Assembly (NCBI RefSeq): GCF_004766055.1
Contig: NZ_SPQR01000001.1
Span: 186,001-250,000 of the forward strand
Origin: Desulfosporosinus sp. Sb-LF
GTDB taxonomy: Bacteria > Bacillota > Desulfitobacteriia > Desulfitobacteriales > Desulfitobacteriaceae
Direction of reading: 5' to 3'
DNA length: 64,000 nt
The notes under the pieces are model-generated. The model worked only from the letters and a program-made list of their open reading frames with translations. It was not told where the DNA came from and made no database searches. Position 1 is the first letter of the stretch; each line of letters begins with the position of its first letter. Positions 53,306 through 62,105 of this stretch are shown here, one piece after another. The position numbers were made by a program, and so were the translations under genes.

Positions 53306-53620
53306 ATGGGGAAATTCTATAAAAAAAATCACGGCGATCGTAGGAACCGCAACGTTAGCAATTGGGCTTATGGCTTTACCAGCTTTAGCAGGAACGACCC
53401 AGCAACAAGGAAATAGTTGGTTTGGCCAAATGCAAGCGTTTATGCAAAGTAGTTTTTCACCCCAACAACATCAAGCGCAATGAATTCAGATCCAGTTGTA
53501 AAGTCTCAAATTGGCCAAGATAATCTTGATAAAATGAACCAATTTATGAGTCAATTCGGAGGGAACATGATGACTGGCGGAGGGAACGCTCCCAGTTCGA
53601 GAGGTACTATGATGAATTGA
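53306..53620 (+). pseudogene. Small secreted Gln/Met-rich protein, two frameshifts
   Basis: With GGGGAGGA before the ATG at 53306, the frame MGKFYKK runs into a run of eight A and leaves the frame. One base shorter, it continues as a clean signal peptide (ITAIVGTATLAIGLMALPALA) and a secreted part (TQQQGNSWFGQMQAFMQSSF) until a stop near 53481; a second shift there restores GQDNLDKMNQFMSQFGGNMM and the end at 53620. The whole would be about 104 residues. Either two homopolymer errors or true decay. Confidence 0.7.
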
Positions 53621-53706
53621 AGTGGGATTGGGAACACAGGTAAAACATTTTGGGTTCGGTAACGGTAAAATAACTCGGAGAAACATCTAAAAAGGGGGAA
53701 TCTAAA

Positions 53707-53931
53707 ATGATGCTAGGTTTTATACTAATTGTCATTGTCGTTTATTATATGATTAATTCATCAAATTTGGGACAGTCGTGTTGTAGGAACAATCAAGCTC
53801 ATGCGCATACTTCACTTAATATTTTGGATGAACGCTATGCACGTGGTGAGATTGATCGAGAAGAATATTTAGAACGCAAACAAGAACTCTCAGGGCAAAA
53901 ACAGTCAATATCCCTCAAAAAGGGACAATAG
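53707..53931 (+). CDS. Small membrane protein with SHOCT-type C-terminal domain
   Basis: A 74-residue protein: membrane segment MLGFILIVIVVYYMI at the N-terminus, a His/Cys-containing linker, and a SHOCT domain (LNILDERYARGEIDREEYLERKQEL, residues about 36-61). SHOCT is a short C-terminal helical pair thought to mediate oligomerisation. AAGGGGG precedes the ATG. It is in line with the secreted gene upstream and the second SHOCT gene 71 bp downstream. Confidence 0.82.
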   Translation: MMLGFILIVIVVYYMINSSNLGQSCCRNNQAHAHTSLNILDERYARGEIDREEYLERKQELSGQKQSISLKKGQ

Positions 53932-54002
53932 AACTATTAGTATATTTGAATTGGGATCATGGGCAAGGAGTATGTCTGAATTAATTTGAAGGAGGAATTC
54001 AT

Positions 54003-54296
54003 ATGATGAGTGGTTGGGGTAACATGATGGGCGGATGGGGAAACGGTTATGGATACGGCGGATATGGAGGCGGTTATGGTTGGATGGGAATGATGGGGTT
54101 AATGATGCCAATTATCTTCGGGGTAGGGATTATTCTACTTGCTATCTATGTCTTTCGACGCAACAATTCGAGAGTTCAAACAGGAGAGTTTGGCAGACAC
54201 AACAGTGGTTTAGACATCCTGCGTGAACGTTATGCGCGTGGCGAGATAGATTCCGCTGAATACCGAAGCCGAAAACAAGATTTAGAGGGTAAATAA
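54003..54296 (+). CDS. Small Gly/Met/Tyr-rich membrane protein with SHOCT-type domain
   Basis: A 97-residue protein. Residues 1-33 are Gly/Met/Trp/Tyr-rich (MMSGWGNMMGGWGNGYGYGG), very like the repeats of the exported protein at 51798. A membrane segment (residues about 34-52) and a SHOCT domain (LDILRERYARGEIDSAEYRSRKQ) follow. AAGGAGG precedes the ATG. The domain order and shared composition tie it to the same envelope module. Confidence 0.85.
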   Translation: MMSGWGNMMGGWGNGYGYGGYGGGYGWMGMMGLMMPIIFGVGIILLAIYVFRRNNSRVQTGEFGRHNSGLDILRERYARGEIDSAEYRSRKQDLEGK

Positions 54297-54386
54297 GAAA
54301 GAATAGGACCTACATAATTGTGCACGAAATGTCGTATGAATGCATTCAACACCTGCTATTATATCGATATAGGAGGTGTCAGCTAA

Positions 54387-55259
54387 ATGGATTTGCTTAA
54401 AAGCATGAATGAAACGTTAAGGTATATTGAAGAAAATCTTACCAATGATATTGATTTTAAAGAGGTTGCGCGGCTGGCTTTTTGCTCGGAATATCATTTC
54501 ACAAGAATGTTTTCTTTCCTAGCAGGTGTGACGCTCTCTGAGTACATCCGCCGCAGACGCCTTACTCTTGCAGCATTCGAGCTTAAAGATAGTAACGTAA
54601 AAGTCATTGACATTGCAATGAAATACGGGTACAACTCATCAGATTCTTTTGCAAGGGCTTTTCAAAATTTGCATGGTGTAACACCGTCCGAAGCTAGAAA
54701 TAATGGCCATTCACTTAAAGCCTACCCACCAATGACCTTCCAGTTATCCATTAAAGGAGGAATTGAAATGAACTATCGAATTGAAGAAAAAGAGGCATTT
54801 AATATTGTTGGCATTAAGAAAAGAGTTCCGATAATTTTCAACGGGGTTAATATGGAGATTGCCTCTATGTGGAAAAGTTTAGATGCTGAAATGATCAATA
54901 AGCTTAAAGAACTTTCTAATGTCGAGCCTAATGGGTTGCTTAGTGCATCTACAAACTTTTCTGAAGATAGGATGCAGGAAAAAGGGGAGCTTGATCACTA
55001 TATTGGTGTAGCAACAACGAAGGAGTGTCCAGATAATTTAACACAGCTTAGTGTCCCTTCATCAACATGGGCAGTATTTGAAGCAATCGGACCATTTCCC
55101 GAGACGCTGCAAAATGTATGGGGACGCATTTATTCCGAATGGTTTCCATCCTCAAACTATGAACTAATACAAGGTCCAGAAATTCTCTGGAATGAGAATA
55201 AAGATGTAACCTCACCAACATTTAGAAGTAATATATGGATACCGATTTCGAAAAAGTAA
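54387..55259 (+). CDS. AraC-family regulator with GyrI-like effector domain
   Basis: A 290-residue regulator. The AraC double helix-turn-helix occupies residues 1-105 at the N-terminus ([21 protein letters not shown] and [32 protein letters not shown]), and a GyrI-like/BmrR effector domain for small, often lipophilic compounds fills residues about 128-290. Same layout as Rob-type and YdeE-type regulators of Gram-positive bacteria. AGGAGG lies 10 bases before the ATG. It may be independent of the envelope module upstream. Confidence 0.88.
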   Translation: MDLLKSMNETLRYIEENLTNDIDFKEVARLAFCSEYHFTRMFSFLAGVTLSEYIRRRRLTLAAFELKDSNVKVIDIAMKYGYNSSDSFARAFQNLHGVTPSEARNNGHSLKAYPPMTFQLSIKGGIEMNYRIEEKEAFNIVGIKKRVPIIFNGVNMEIASMWKSLDAEMINKLKELSNVEPNGLLSASTNFSEDRMQEKGELDHYIGVATTKECPDNLTQLSVPSSTWAVFEAIGPFPETLQNVWGRIYSEWFPSSNYELIQGPEILWNENKDVTSPTFRSNIWIPISKK

Positions 55260-55566
55260 TATAGGGCGTGATATTATTAAGTATTCGAAGAGTTGTTTGA
55301 CAGCTCTTTTTCATTGCGCGTAACGCATGGCGATTAGGAGTAATCTTAACAGATTAAGCAGAAGGCAACGTTCGGAATAGCTATCTTAAAGGACTATAAA
55401 GTCACCCTTACAGACATAAGACAGCGCTTTGCCATAGTTAAATTCTACCGATAAGAATACCCCTAAAGTGGACAAAGAATATCGAACTAACATATACGCA
55501 AACCCTCTTCTTCAGAAGTGTCAGGGGAAAATGAATATGTATCTCCTTTGTCTAAGATAATTAAGA
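55260..55566. other. Gene-free stretch after the AraC-type gene
   Basis: About 305 bp with many stops in all frames. No gene, repeat or clear promoter was recognised. Confidence 0.4.
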
Positions 55567-55588
55567 AACCGTCCTTTTCGGACGGCTT
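55567..55588 (-). terminator. Terminator of the 43-residue peptide gene
   Basis: Stem AACCGTCC/GGACGGCTT region (55567-55574 with 55580-55588) followed on the minus strand by TTTCTTAATT. It lies just beyond the stop of the small minus-strand gene. Confidence 0.7.
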
Positions 55589-55593
55589 GACTC

Positions 55594-55725
55594 TTAACAA
55601 TCTTCTTCGCATTCCTTTGTTTTGCTGATCCAAATTGCAGCTCCTGTAGCAACGGCAAGGATGAATAACGAAGGAGGGCTGAATAAACTATTAGGCTTTT
55701 TAGTTCTCATTTTTATACCAAACAT
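55594..55725 (-). CDS. 43-residue membrane peptide
   Basis: A short gene on the minus strand: ATG at 55725 with AAGGAGG 8 bases upstream, basic N-terminus (GIKMRTKKPN), one membrane segment (SLFILAVATGAAIWI) and a Cys/Glu-rich end (KECEEDC). Directly followed by a terminator, which makes a real gene likely in spite of its size. No family recognised. Confidence 0.6.
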   Translation of the reverse strand: MFGIKMRTKKPNSLFSPPSLFILAVATGAAIWISKTKECEEDC

Positions 55726-55843
55726 TCATAAAACCTCCTTACAAAATTATATTGACAATTTAGGTTTTCTAATTTATGACCAAGCAATACCAGTTAAAAA
55801 ATGTAAGCCGGGTTTTACAAAATTATGAAAGGAGAGCCATCCA

Positions 55844-56059
55844 ATGCGAAGAAAAGACCAGTGAGCGCATCAAGGCTGCATGAATCACGAGGCAGTGCAA
55901 TGATTCAACAGTTTTGTCATTGCCAATGCTATAGGAAAGAAGGTATATTTATCTAGTAAAACAAAGGCCGTATGCATCAATTGTAATATTTGCGCGATTA
56001 TGTGTGATTCAGATCAGCCAACACGATGTTACATAAGCGTTGAGGAAGGTGTGTACTGA
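55844..56059 (+). pseudogene. Cys-rich small protein frame with two in-frame TGA codons
   Basis: The ATG at 55844 has AAAGGAG at ideal distance. The frame is interrupted by TGA at 55862-55864 and 55901-55903 and by nothing else, and then encodes a protein-like Cys-rich end (GKKVYLSSKTKAVCINCNIC, then MCDSDQPTRCYI) up to TGA at 56057. Both interruptions being TGA could mean nonsense decay of Trp/Cys codons, or selenocysteine insertion; no convincing insertion hairpin was seen. Only 2 bases separate it from the acyl carrier protein gene. Confidence 0.45.
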
Positions 56060-56061
56060 AA

Positions 56062-56307
56062 ATGGAAGACAGAGTACTTTTCACTTTAAATCATATTTTA
56101 CAAAATAAGAAGAGAAAAATAACCCTGGAGAGCCGTTTGCGGGAAGACTTATTTGTGGATTCGATAGATATGTCGATGATTATTGCGGACCTAGAGGATG
56201 AATTCGAGATAACCATGACTGATGACGATTTTGCAAATGTGGTTACCGTCAATGATATTGTAGAAAAACTGAGAGCTAGAGGTTTATCCGATTACCGATT
56301 GGGTTGA
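56062..56307 (+). CDS. acpP: Acyl carrier protein
   Basis: An 81-residue acidic helical protein with the phosphopantetheine attachment motif DSIDM (Ser near residue 36; the usual form is DSLDM) and the flanking pattern of acyl carrier proteins. It lacks fatty-acid synthesis neighbours, so it is probably a second, specialised carrier. It begins 2 bases after the Cys-rich frame, which may have served with it. The ribosome binding site GAGGAAGG is rather distant. Confidence 0.85.
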   Translation: MEDRVLFTLNHILQNKKRKITLESRLREDLFVDSIDMSMIIADLEDEFEITMTDDDFANVVTVNDIVEKLRARGLSDYRLG

Positions 56308-56405
56308 ATTCTCAATACATTAATCAGTGGACGAGTGGTAGGGTTCTATTGAGTTGCCTGGACAAATTTACCTTTCCAGAGGACAGTCATTGATGGTAAG
56401 ATTAG

Positions 56406-56442
56406 ATAGACACGATTTAATGCCAAGTCGTGTCTATTTTTT
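56406..56442 (+). terminator. Rho-independent terminator after the acyl carrier protein gene
   Basis: Perfect 10-bp stem (56406-56415 with 56428-56437), 12-base loop, T run to 56442. Confidence 0.88.
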
Positions 56443-56446
56443 ACTA

Positions 56447-56464
56447 TCGCCAGCCAAGTTTTCT
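56447..56464 (+). repeat. Dispersed 18-bp repeat, copy 2
   Basis: TCGCCAGCCAAGTTTTCT, identical to 45838-45855. It lies between the terminator and polC. Confidence 0.85.
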
Positions 56465-56501
56465 TTAAACGGAAAAATTTTTAGGAGAGACTGACAAGTA
56501 C

Positions 56502-59500
56502 ATGAAACGAATAAGTGAAGTTTTTAGTGATCATGAAGCAGCGGGGAGCCTCCATACTGCTATTATACAAGCAGTGGTCTTAACTAAAAGTACGAAAACC
56601 CTCGAGATGAAAATCAGCTCTGATCAATATATTGAAACAAGGGACATCGAATCCCTGAATCAGTTTATCAGAGAACGATTATCCTTAAACAATTCAATCA
56701 TCACGGTCGTTTACACCGAGGGAACCCATAGAAAACCCTTAGAAGAGGAACTCCAAACGATGTTGTCATCGTTGACGGAAAAACATCCGATCTTAAGGGG
56801 AGCTCTCAGAACGTGTGACTATGAAATAGTTCAAAATCATTCGGTCAAATTTACCTTCAAAACGGCAGTTTCCTACTTATTGAAAGCGAGGGGTTTCGAT
56901 AAAAAAATCCAAGAGGCTATTAGAAACTTCTACGACGCAACCTATCAGATCGATTTTGTCGATAATGTAAGCAGTGAAGACTTAGAAAGACAGCAAGAAG
57001 ATACACAAGAAATGGAAAATATGCTTCTTCAAAGGGAAGTGGCACCAACACCAGCCTCTGAATTGCCTAGGGAGGCTAAGCCAATAAAGCCTGAGAACAA
57101 CGGAGAAACCGACAGAAAAAAAGGCGATCCTTCCTTGATCTTAGGCAGAAATGCGACGATCAAGGACAAGATCATAAAAATTACGGACATAACACCGGAT
57201 GAGGGTAAGATTGCTATACAGGGCGAACTATCCAATATCGAAGCCAGGGAATTAAGAAGCGGTAAAACCTTAATTTCCTTTGATTTATACGACGGCTCAA
57301 GTTCCATGACCTGTAAGGCGTTCATCAAGGCTGGTGAAGATGGTGAGATAGTATCCAGGCTTAAAAAAGCTAAGGGTGTCAAGCTTGCGGGAAATGCAGG
57401 CGTTAGCCAGTTTTCTGGAGAAATTGAGCTTATTGCCAATACCATCGTGGAAACAGCAGGCGTGAAAAAGGTTCAGCGGCTGGATAGGGCAGAGGAGAAA
57501 CGGGTCGAGCTGCACCTGCATACCCAAATGAGCCAGATGGATGCCATGACTAGTGCTACTGATCTGATTAAACGAGCCATGAGCTGGGGTATGAAATCCA
57601 TTGCCATTACAGATCATGGCGTGGTTCAGTCGTTTCCCGAGGCCCACAAGCTCTTAGGACGAGATAATCCGGACATGAAGGTTATCTATGGAGTCGAGGC
57701 CTATTTGGCACCGGATAAAAAGCCTTCCGTAACCAACACCAAGGGTCAGAGTATGGATACAACCTATTGTGTCTTGGACTTGGAAACAACAGGCTTCTCA
57801 CCTGTCACCGAAAAAATCACGGAAATAGGAGTAATGAAACTCAAGGATGGAAAGGTCATCGATGAGTTCAGCTGCTTTGTTAATCCCCAAAAGCCGATCC
57901 CAGCAAGGGTCATAGAGGTTACCAACATCACCGATGATATGGTCAAGGATGCCGAAACCATTGATCAGGTCTTTCCTAAACTGCTGGAATTTATCGAGGG
58001 AAGCGTTTTGGTAGCCCATAATGCTGAATTTGATATCGGTTTCTTAAAGCACAATGCCAAAGTCCTACGCTATGACTTTGATTACACCTATTTGGATACT
58101 TTGTCCTTGGCAAAGGAGCTCTTTCCGGAATACAAAACGTATAAATTGGGAAGAATCGCGAAGAACCTGGGCTTTAAAGTAGAGGTAGCACACAGGGCCT
58201 TAGATGATGTGGATACCACGGTGAAAGTTTTTAAGGTGATGCTTGAAAAACTAAAGCAACGGGGAGCAGAAACCCTTGAGGACATCGATTACTATGGCTC
58301 TGATGAGGAGGCGAAGAAAGCTGAGTATAAGAAGCTTAAAACCTATCATGCCATCATCTTAGCCAAGGACTATGTCGGATTAAAGAATTTATATAAGCTG
58401 GTTTCCTATTCTCACTTGGATTACTTCTACAAAAAACCACGGATCTTAAAGAGCCTTTTTAAAAAATACTCGGAAGGATTAATCCTCGGCAGTGCCTGTA
58501 GTGAAGGCGAGCTTTACCAGGCCATTTTGCTTGGAAAATCTAATCAGGAAATTGAAGCCATTGCTGAGGCCTACGACTATTTAGAAATCCAGCCTCTCGG
58601 GAACAATGATTATTTAGTCAGAACCGAGCAGGTGCCCGACAAAGACTATTTAATGACAATAAACCGCAAAATTGTGGCTCTGGGTGAAAAATTAAACAAG
58701 CCCGTCGTCGCGACGGGTGATGTTCACTTTATGGATCCAGAAGATGAGATCTACAGGCGAATACTCGAAGCGGGTCAAGGCTTTAAGGATGCCGATCATC
58801 AGGCCCCCTTATATTTAAAAACCACCGAAGAGATGCTTGAGGAATTTTCCTATTTAGGAGCGGCAAAGGCTTATGAGGTGGTCGTCACCAACACCAATCG
58901 CATCGCCGATCTGTGCCAACCGATCAGTCCTATTTCAGCGGAGAAGTGCGCGCCTCATATTGAAGGCTGCGAGCAGACGATTAAGGATATTACCTATGAG
59001 AAGGCCCATGCCCTCTATGGAGACTCTTTGCCGGACATCCTTCAGCAAAGGCTCGATAAAGAACTGGATTCCATCATTAAAAACGGCTTCTCTGTCATGT
59101 ACATCATCGCGCAAAAGCTAGTCTGGAAATCGAATGAGGATGGCTATCTGGTCGGCTCTCGAGGATCAGTCGGTTCTTCGGTGGTTGCCTATTTGACGGG
59201 TATCACGGAAGTCAATGCTCTGCAGGCCCATTACCGGTGTCCCAGTTGCCAGTATTCGGACTTCTCCGATTATGGTATTAAAATCGGCTTTGACTTGCCT
59301 GATAAGGATTGTCCGGTTTGCGGAGCAAAGCTGGCGAAAGATGGCATCGATATCCCCTTTGAGACCTTTTTAGGTTTCAATGGTGACAAAGAGCCCGATA
59401 TTGACCTGAACTTCTCAGGAGAATATCAGGCCAAGGCCCATAAATATACAGAAGTTATCTTTGGCAAGGGTACAACCTTTAAGGCCGGAACCATCGGTAC

Positions 59501-60839
59501 GATCGCCGAAAAAACTGCCTTCGGCTACGTGAAAAAGTATTATGAGGAAAAAAACCGCATAGTAAATAAGGCAGAAACTCTAAGAGTCTCCAAAGGCTGT
59601 ACCGGTATCAAAAGAACCTCAGGGCAGCACCCGGGAGGAATCATCGTCGTGCCGAAGGGACGAGAGATCTTCGAATTTTGCCCCGTCCAGCATCCTGCCG
59701 ATGACTCCAATTCGGAGATCATAACTACTCATTTTGATTATCACTCTATTGATTCCAACCTCTTAAAGCTGGATATACTGGGTCATGATGACCCGACCGT
59801 CATACGAATGCTTCAGGATATCACCGGCGTAGACCCTCAAGCGATACCCATGGATGATCAGGAGACGATGTCCATATTCTGCTCCACGGAAGCCTTACAG
59901 GTAACCCCAGAGCAGATCAATTCCAAGGTCGGAACCTTTGGAATTCCTGAGTTTGGTACGAAGTTCGTCAGAGGAATGCTTTTAGATACAAGGCCTAAAG
60001 CCTTCGCGGATTTAATCTGTATATCGGGGCTTTCCCATGGTACGGATGTGTGGCTGGGAAATGCCAAGGACTTGATTGATTCGGGAACCGTGACATTAAG
60101 TGAAGCGGTGTGTACCCGGGATGATATTATGACGTATTTGATTAGTAAGGGTCTGCCGCCCAATACGGCGTTTAAGATCATGGAGCTGGTTCGTAAAGGA
60201 AAGGCCTTATCGAACCCTGAAAAATGGGCCGAATATGAAGCGTTGATGAGGGAGCATAAGGTACCGGAATGGTATATCGATTCCTGCCGAAAAATAAAAT
60301 ACATGTTCCCTAAAGCCCACGCTGCAGCCTATGTTATGATGGCCTTCCGAATAGCCTGGTTTAAGGTGCACATACCCCAGGCTTATTACGCCGCTTACTT
60401 CACCATTCGAGCCAAGGCTTTTGACGCTGAATTTATGATTTTCGGCAAAGAAAAAGTTAAGGCCAAGATGAAGGAAATTGAGGCGCTGGGCAATCAAGCT
60501 ACTCCTAAGGATAAGGATATGTACGATGATTTGGAATTGGTGTTGGAGATGTATGAAAGGGGCTTTAAATTCCTGCCCATTGATTTATACAAATCCCATG
60601 CCTCAAAATTCCTGCTCGAGGAGGAAGGCTTAAGACCGCCCATCAACAGCATATCCGGCATGGGAACCGTTGCAGCCGAGGGTCTCTATAACGCAGCCAA
60701 AGAAAAGCCCTTCAACTCCGTAGACGATGTCAAGAAACGGGCTAAGATCGGGAATGCCACCATTGATTCACTTCGGAAATTTGGCTGTTTTAAAGGAATT
60801 CCGGAAAGTGATCAGATGAGTCTTTTTGATGTCGTTTAA
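56502..60839 (+). CDS. polC: DNA polymerase III alpha subunit, PolC type
   Basis: A 1445-residue replicative polymerase, full length for PolC. In order: N-terminal domain to about residue 190, OB fold (about 220-330), PHP domain beginning with HLHTQMSQMDAMT near 336, the inserted DEDD 3'-5' exonuclease (CVLDLETTGF near 422 and LVAHNAEFDIGFL), second half of PHP, and the polymerase core with GSRGSVGSSVVAYLTG near 884, a four-Cys zinc motif (CPSC...CPVC, about 912-945) and the catalytic acidic motif EPDIDLNFSG near 965. ATG at 56502 with AGGAGAG rather far upstream. It normally elongates the leading strand in low-GC Gram-positives. Codon use and length show no sign of decay. Confidence 0.96.
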   Translation: MKRISEVFSDHEAAGSLHTAIIQAVVLTKSTKTLEMKISSDQYIETRDIESLNQFIRERLSLNNSIITVVYTEGTHRKPLEEELQTMLSSLTEKHPILRGALRTCDYEIVQNHSVKFTFKTAVSYLLKARGFDKKIQEAIRNFYDATYQIDFVDNVSSEDLERQQEDTQEMENMLLQREVAPTPASELPREAKPIKPENNGETDRKKGDPSLILGRNATIKDKIIKITDITPDEGKIAIQGELSNIEARELRSGKTLISFDLYDGSSSMTCKAFIKAGEDGEIVSRLKKAKGVKLAGNAGVSQFSGEIELIANTIVETAGVKKVQRLDRAEEKRVELHLHTQMSQMDAMTSATDLIKRAMSWGMKSIAITDHGVVQSFPEAHKLLGRDNPDMKVIYGVEAYLAPDKKPSVTNTKGQSMDTTYCVLDLETTGFSPVTEKITEIGVMKLKDGKVIDEFSCFVNPQKPIPARVIEVTNITDDMVKDAETIDQVFPKLLEFIEGSVLVAHNAEFDIGFLKHNAKVLRYDFDYTYLDTLSLAKELFPEYKTYKLGRIAKNLGFKVEVAHRALDDVDTTVKVFKVMLEKLKQRGAETLEDIDYYGSDEEAKKAEYKKLKTYHAIILAKDYVGLKNLYKLVSYSHLDYFYKKPRILKSLFKKYSEGLILGSACSEGELYQAILLGKSNQEIEAIAEAYDYLEIQPLGNNDYLVRTEQVPDKDYLMTINRKIVALGEKLNKPVVATGDVHFMDPEDEIYRRILEAGQGFKDADHQAPLYLKTTEEMLEEFSYLGAAKAYEVVVTNTNRIADLCQPISPISAEKCAPHIEGCEQTIKDITYEKAHALYGDSLPDILQQRLDKELDSIIKNGFSVMYIIAQKLVWKSNEDGYLVGSRGSVGSSVVAYLTGITEVNALQAHYRCPSCQYSDFSDYGIKIGFDLPDKDCPVCGAKLAKDGIDIPFETFLGFNGDKEPDIDLNFSGEYQAKAHKYTEVIFGKGTTFKAGTIGTIAEKTAFGYVKKYYEEKNRIVNKAETLRVSKGCTGIKRTSGQHPGGIIVVPKGREIFEFCPVQHPADDSNSEIITTHFDYHSIDSNLLKLDILGHDDPTVIRMLQDITGVDPQAIPMDDQETMSIFCSTEALQVTPEQINSKVGTFGIPEFGTKFVRGMLLDTRPKAFADLICISGLSHGTDVWLGNAKDLIDSGTVTLSEAVCTRDDIMTYLISKGLPPNTAFKIMELVRKGKALSNPEKWAEYEALMREHKVPEWYIDSCRKIKYMFPKAHAAAYVMMAFRIAWFKVHIPQAYYAAYFTIRAKAFDAEFMIFGKEKVKAKMKEIEALGNQATPKDKDMYDDLELVLEMYERGFKFLPIDLYKSHASKFLLEEEGLRPPINSISGMGTVAAEGLYNAAKEKPFNSVDDVKKRAKIGNATIDSLRKFGCFKGIPESDQMSLFDVV

Positions 60840-60891
60840 TAACCTTTGGGGACTGGTTAATAATTGGAAATAAGTAATGAGGAGTGTTAGC

Positions 60892-61512
60892 ATGGAAAGT
60901 AAGACTGCGAATTCCATAAAACTTAAAACCCAACCCGTTGCTGTATTTCGTACTGAAGTCAAACCTGAAGGGGCCTTACAGTTTAAGGAAGGGAAATGGG
61001 GCTGCGCGATTTCAATTAGGCTTTATTGAATATTTTTTGTCGACTGGTGGTGTAGGTGGTAAAGAAGGAGAATTTTATAAGAAAAGTCCTGAGCTAGCAG
61101 CAAAATTTGCTGATGGGTTACCTGATGTTGCTACAAAAACTTATATTGTTTTTAAACCCTTAACAGAATTGGCTGAGGATGAAACGCCGGAAATTATCAT
61201 CTTTTTAGTCAATGCAGATCAAATATCCGCACTAGTGCAGTTCGCCAATTATGATAAGTCAACCCAAGACAATGTTAAAATAGAGTTTGGTGCTGGCTGT
61301 CATCAATCCGTACTTTATGCTCTAGAACAAGTAGATGTAGATAATTCAAAGTGCGTTGTAGGGTTAACTGACCCCTCGGCACGTAATTTCTTGACAAAGA
61401 CATCCTTTCCTTCAGTATCCCTTATAAACGTTTTTTAGAATTGGAAGAACAAGTGGATGAGAGCTTTTTGACCAAAGAAACGTGGTTATCAATTACGTCA
61501 CGGATTAACTAG
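60892..61512 (+). pseudogene. DUF169 protein with internal deletion and frameshifts
   Basis: GAGGAG lies before the ATG at 60892. The N-terminus ([20 protein letters not shown]) is of DUF169 type, but the frame breaks after GKWGCAI near 61010, where about 30 residues of the family are missing. The next frame ([20 protein letters not shown] to NFLTKTSF) covers the rest, and the last 35 residues ([18 protein letters not shown]) lie in yet another frame ending at 61512. DUF169 proteins of anaerobes have no established function. Confidence 0.78.
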
Positions 61513-61648
61513 CATCGCTTGTAATTAGTTCTATTTTTCGTCTAAAGTTGGATTCAAACATCTCATGAAGAACTCTTTCAGAGACTAGTAATTAAAATTT
61601 CGGGATATTATATGGGACGAATGGTCGGACCAATGAGGAGGGTTAACA

Positions 61649-61855
61649 ATGCCGTTTATCAAACTTGAAGCTGGGAAAATGGACAAAGAGACAAAAGAAA
61701 AACTAATTAGTGGTTTAACTACAGTAGCGAGTGAAACTCTTGGTATCCCGAAAGAAGCGTTTACGGTATTACTCAAAGAAAACGAGATGGATAACTGGGG
61801 TGTTGGAGGTAAAGTGCTTACCAAAGTAATGGCAGAAAGAGCAAATAAACAATAG
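61649..61855 (+). CDS. 4-oxalocrotonate tautomerase-family enzyme
   Basis: A 68-residue protein that keeps the catalytic N-terminal proline directly after the start Met (PFIKLEAGKMDKETKEKL), as in 4-oxalocrotonate tautomerase, DmpI and YwhB. Such enzymes interconvert keto and enol forms of 2-oxoacids. AGGAGGG precedes the ATG. The C-terminal part differs from the usual VSIDEV-type motif (FTVLLKENEMDNWGVGGKVL has it in altered form), which is typical for DmpI-like members. It stands alone. Confidence 0.88.
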   Translation: MPFIKLEAGKMDKETKEKLISGLTTVASETLGIPKEAFTVLLKENEMDNWGVGGKVLTKVMAERANKQ

Positions 61856-61913
61856 CGTTTAAAACAAGTTCAGAAGGCTTTCTGGTGCACCACTTGCTCC
61901 TGTGCAACCAATC

Positions 61914-61958
61914 ATAAACCCACCGGTCCTTACGATTGTAAGTGGCCGGTGGGTTTAT
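61914..61958. terminator. Hairpin after the tautomerase gene
   Basis: Perfect 13-bp stem (61914-61926 with 61946-61958), inner stem CTTAC/GTAAG, short T-rich tails on both strands. It can serve the tautomerase and the convergent CWB2 gene. Nothing else was seen up to 62105. Confidence 0.75.
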
Positions 61959-62105
61959 TAATACAAGTATTTTGGGAAAATAAACAGATTAAATGGGTAA
62001 AAGTTGATGAACCCTTTAAAGGATCGACTGAAGAAAGCTGATCACAACTGGCGAAGGCCCTGCGCATCACTGGATTGATTTTCTCCATATGAGCTTTAGC
62101 TGTGA

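Noticed and set aside
57029-57445. Minus-strand open frame opposite polC
   Set aside because: It mirrors the codon pattern of polC and has no ribosome binding site; the sense gene is beyond doubt.
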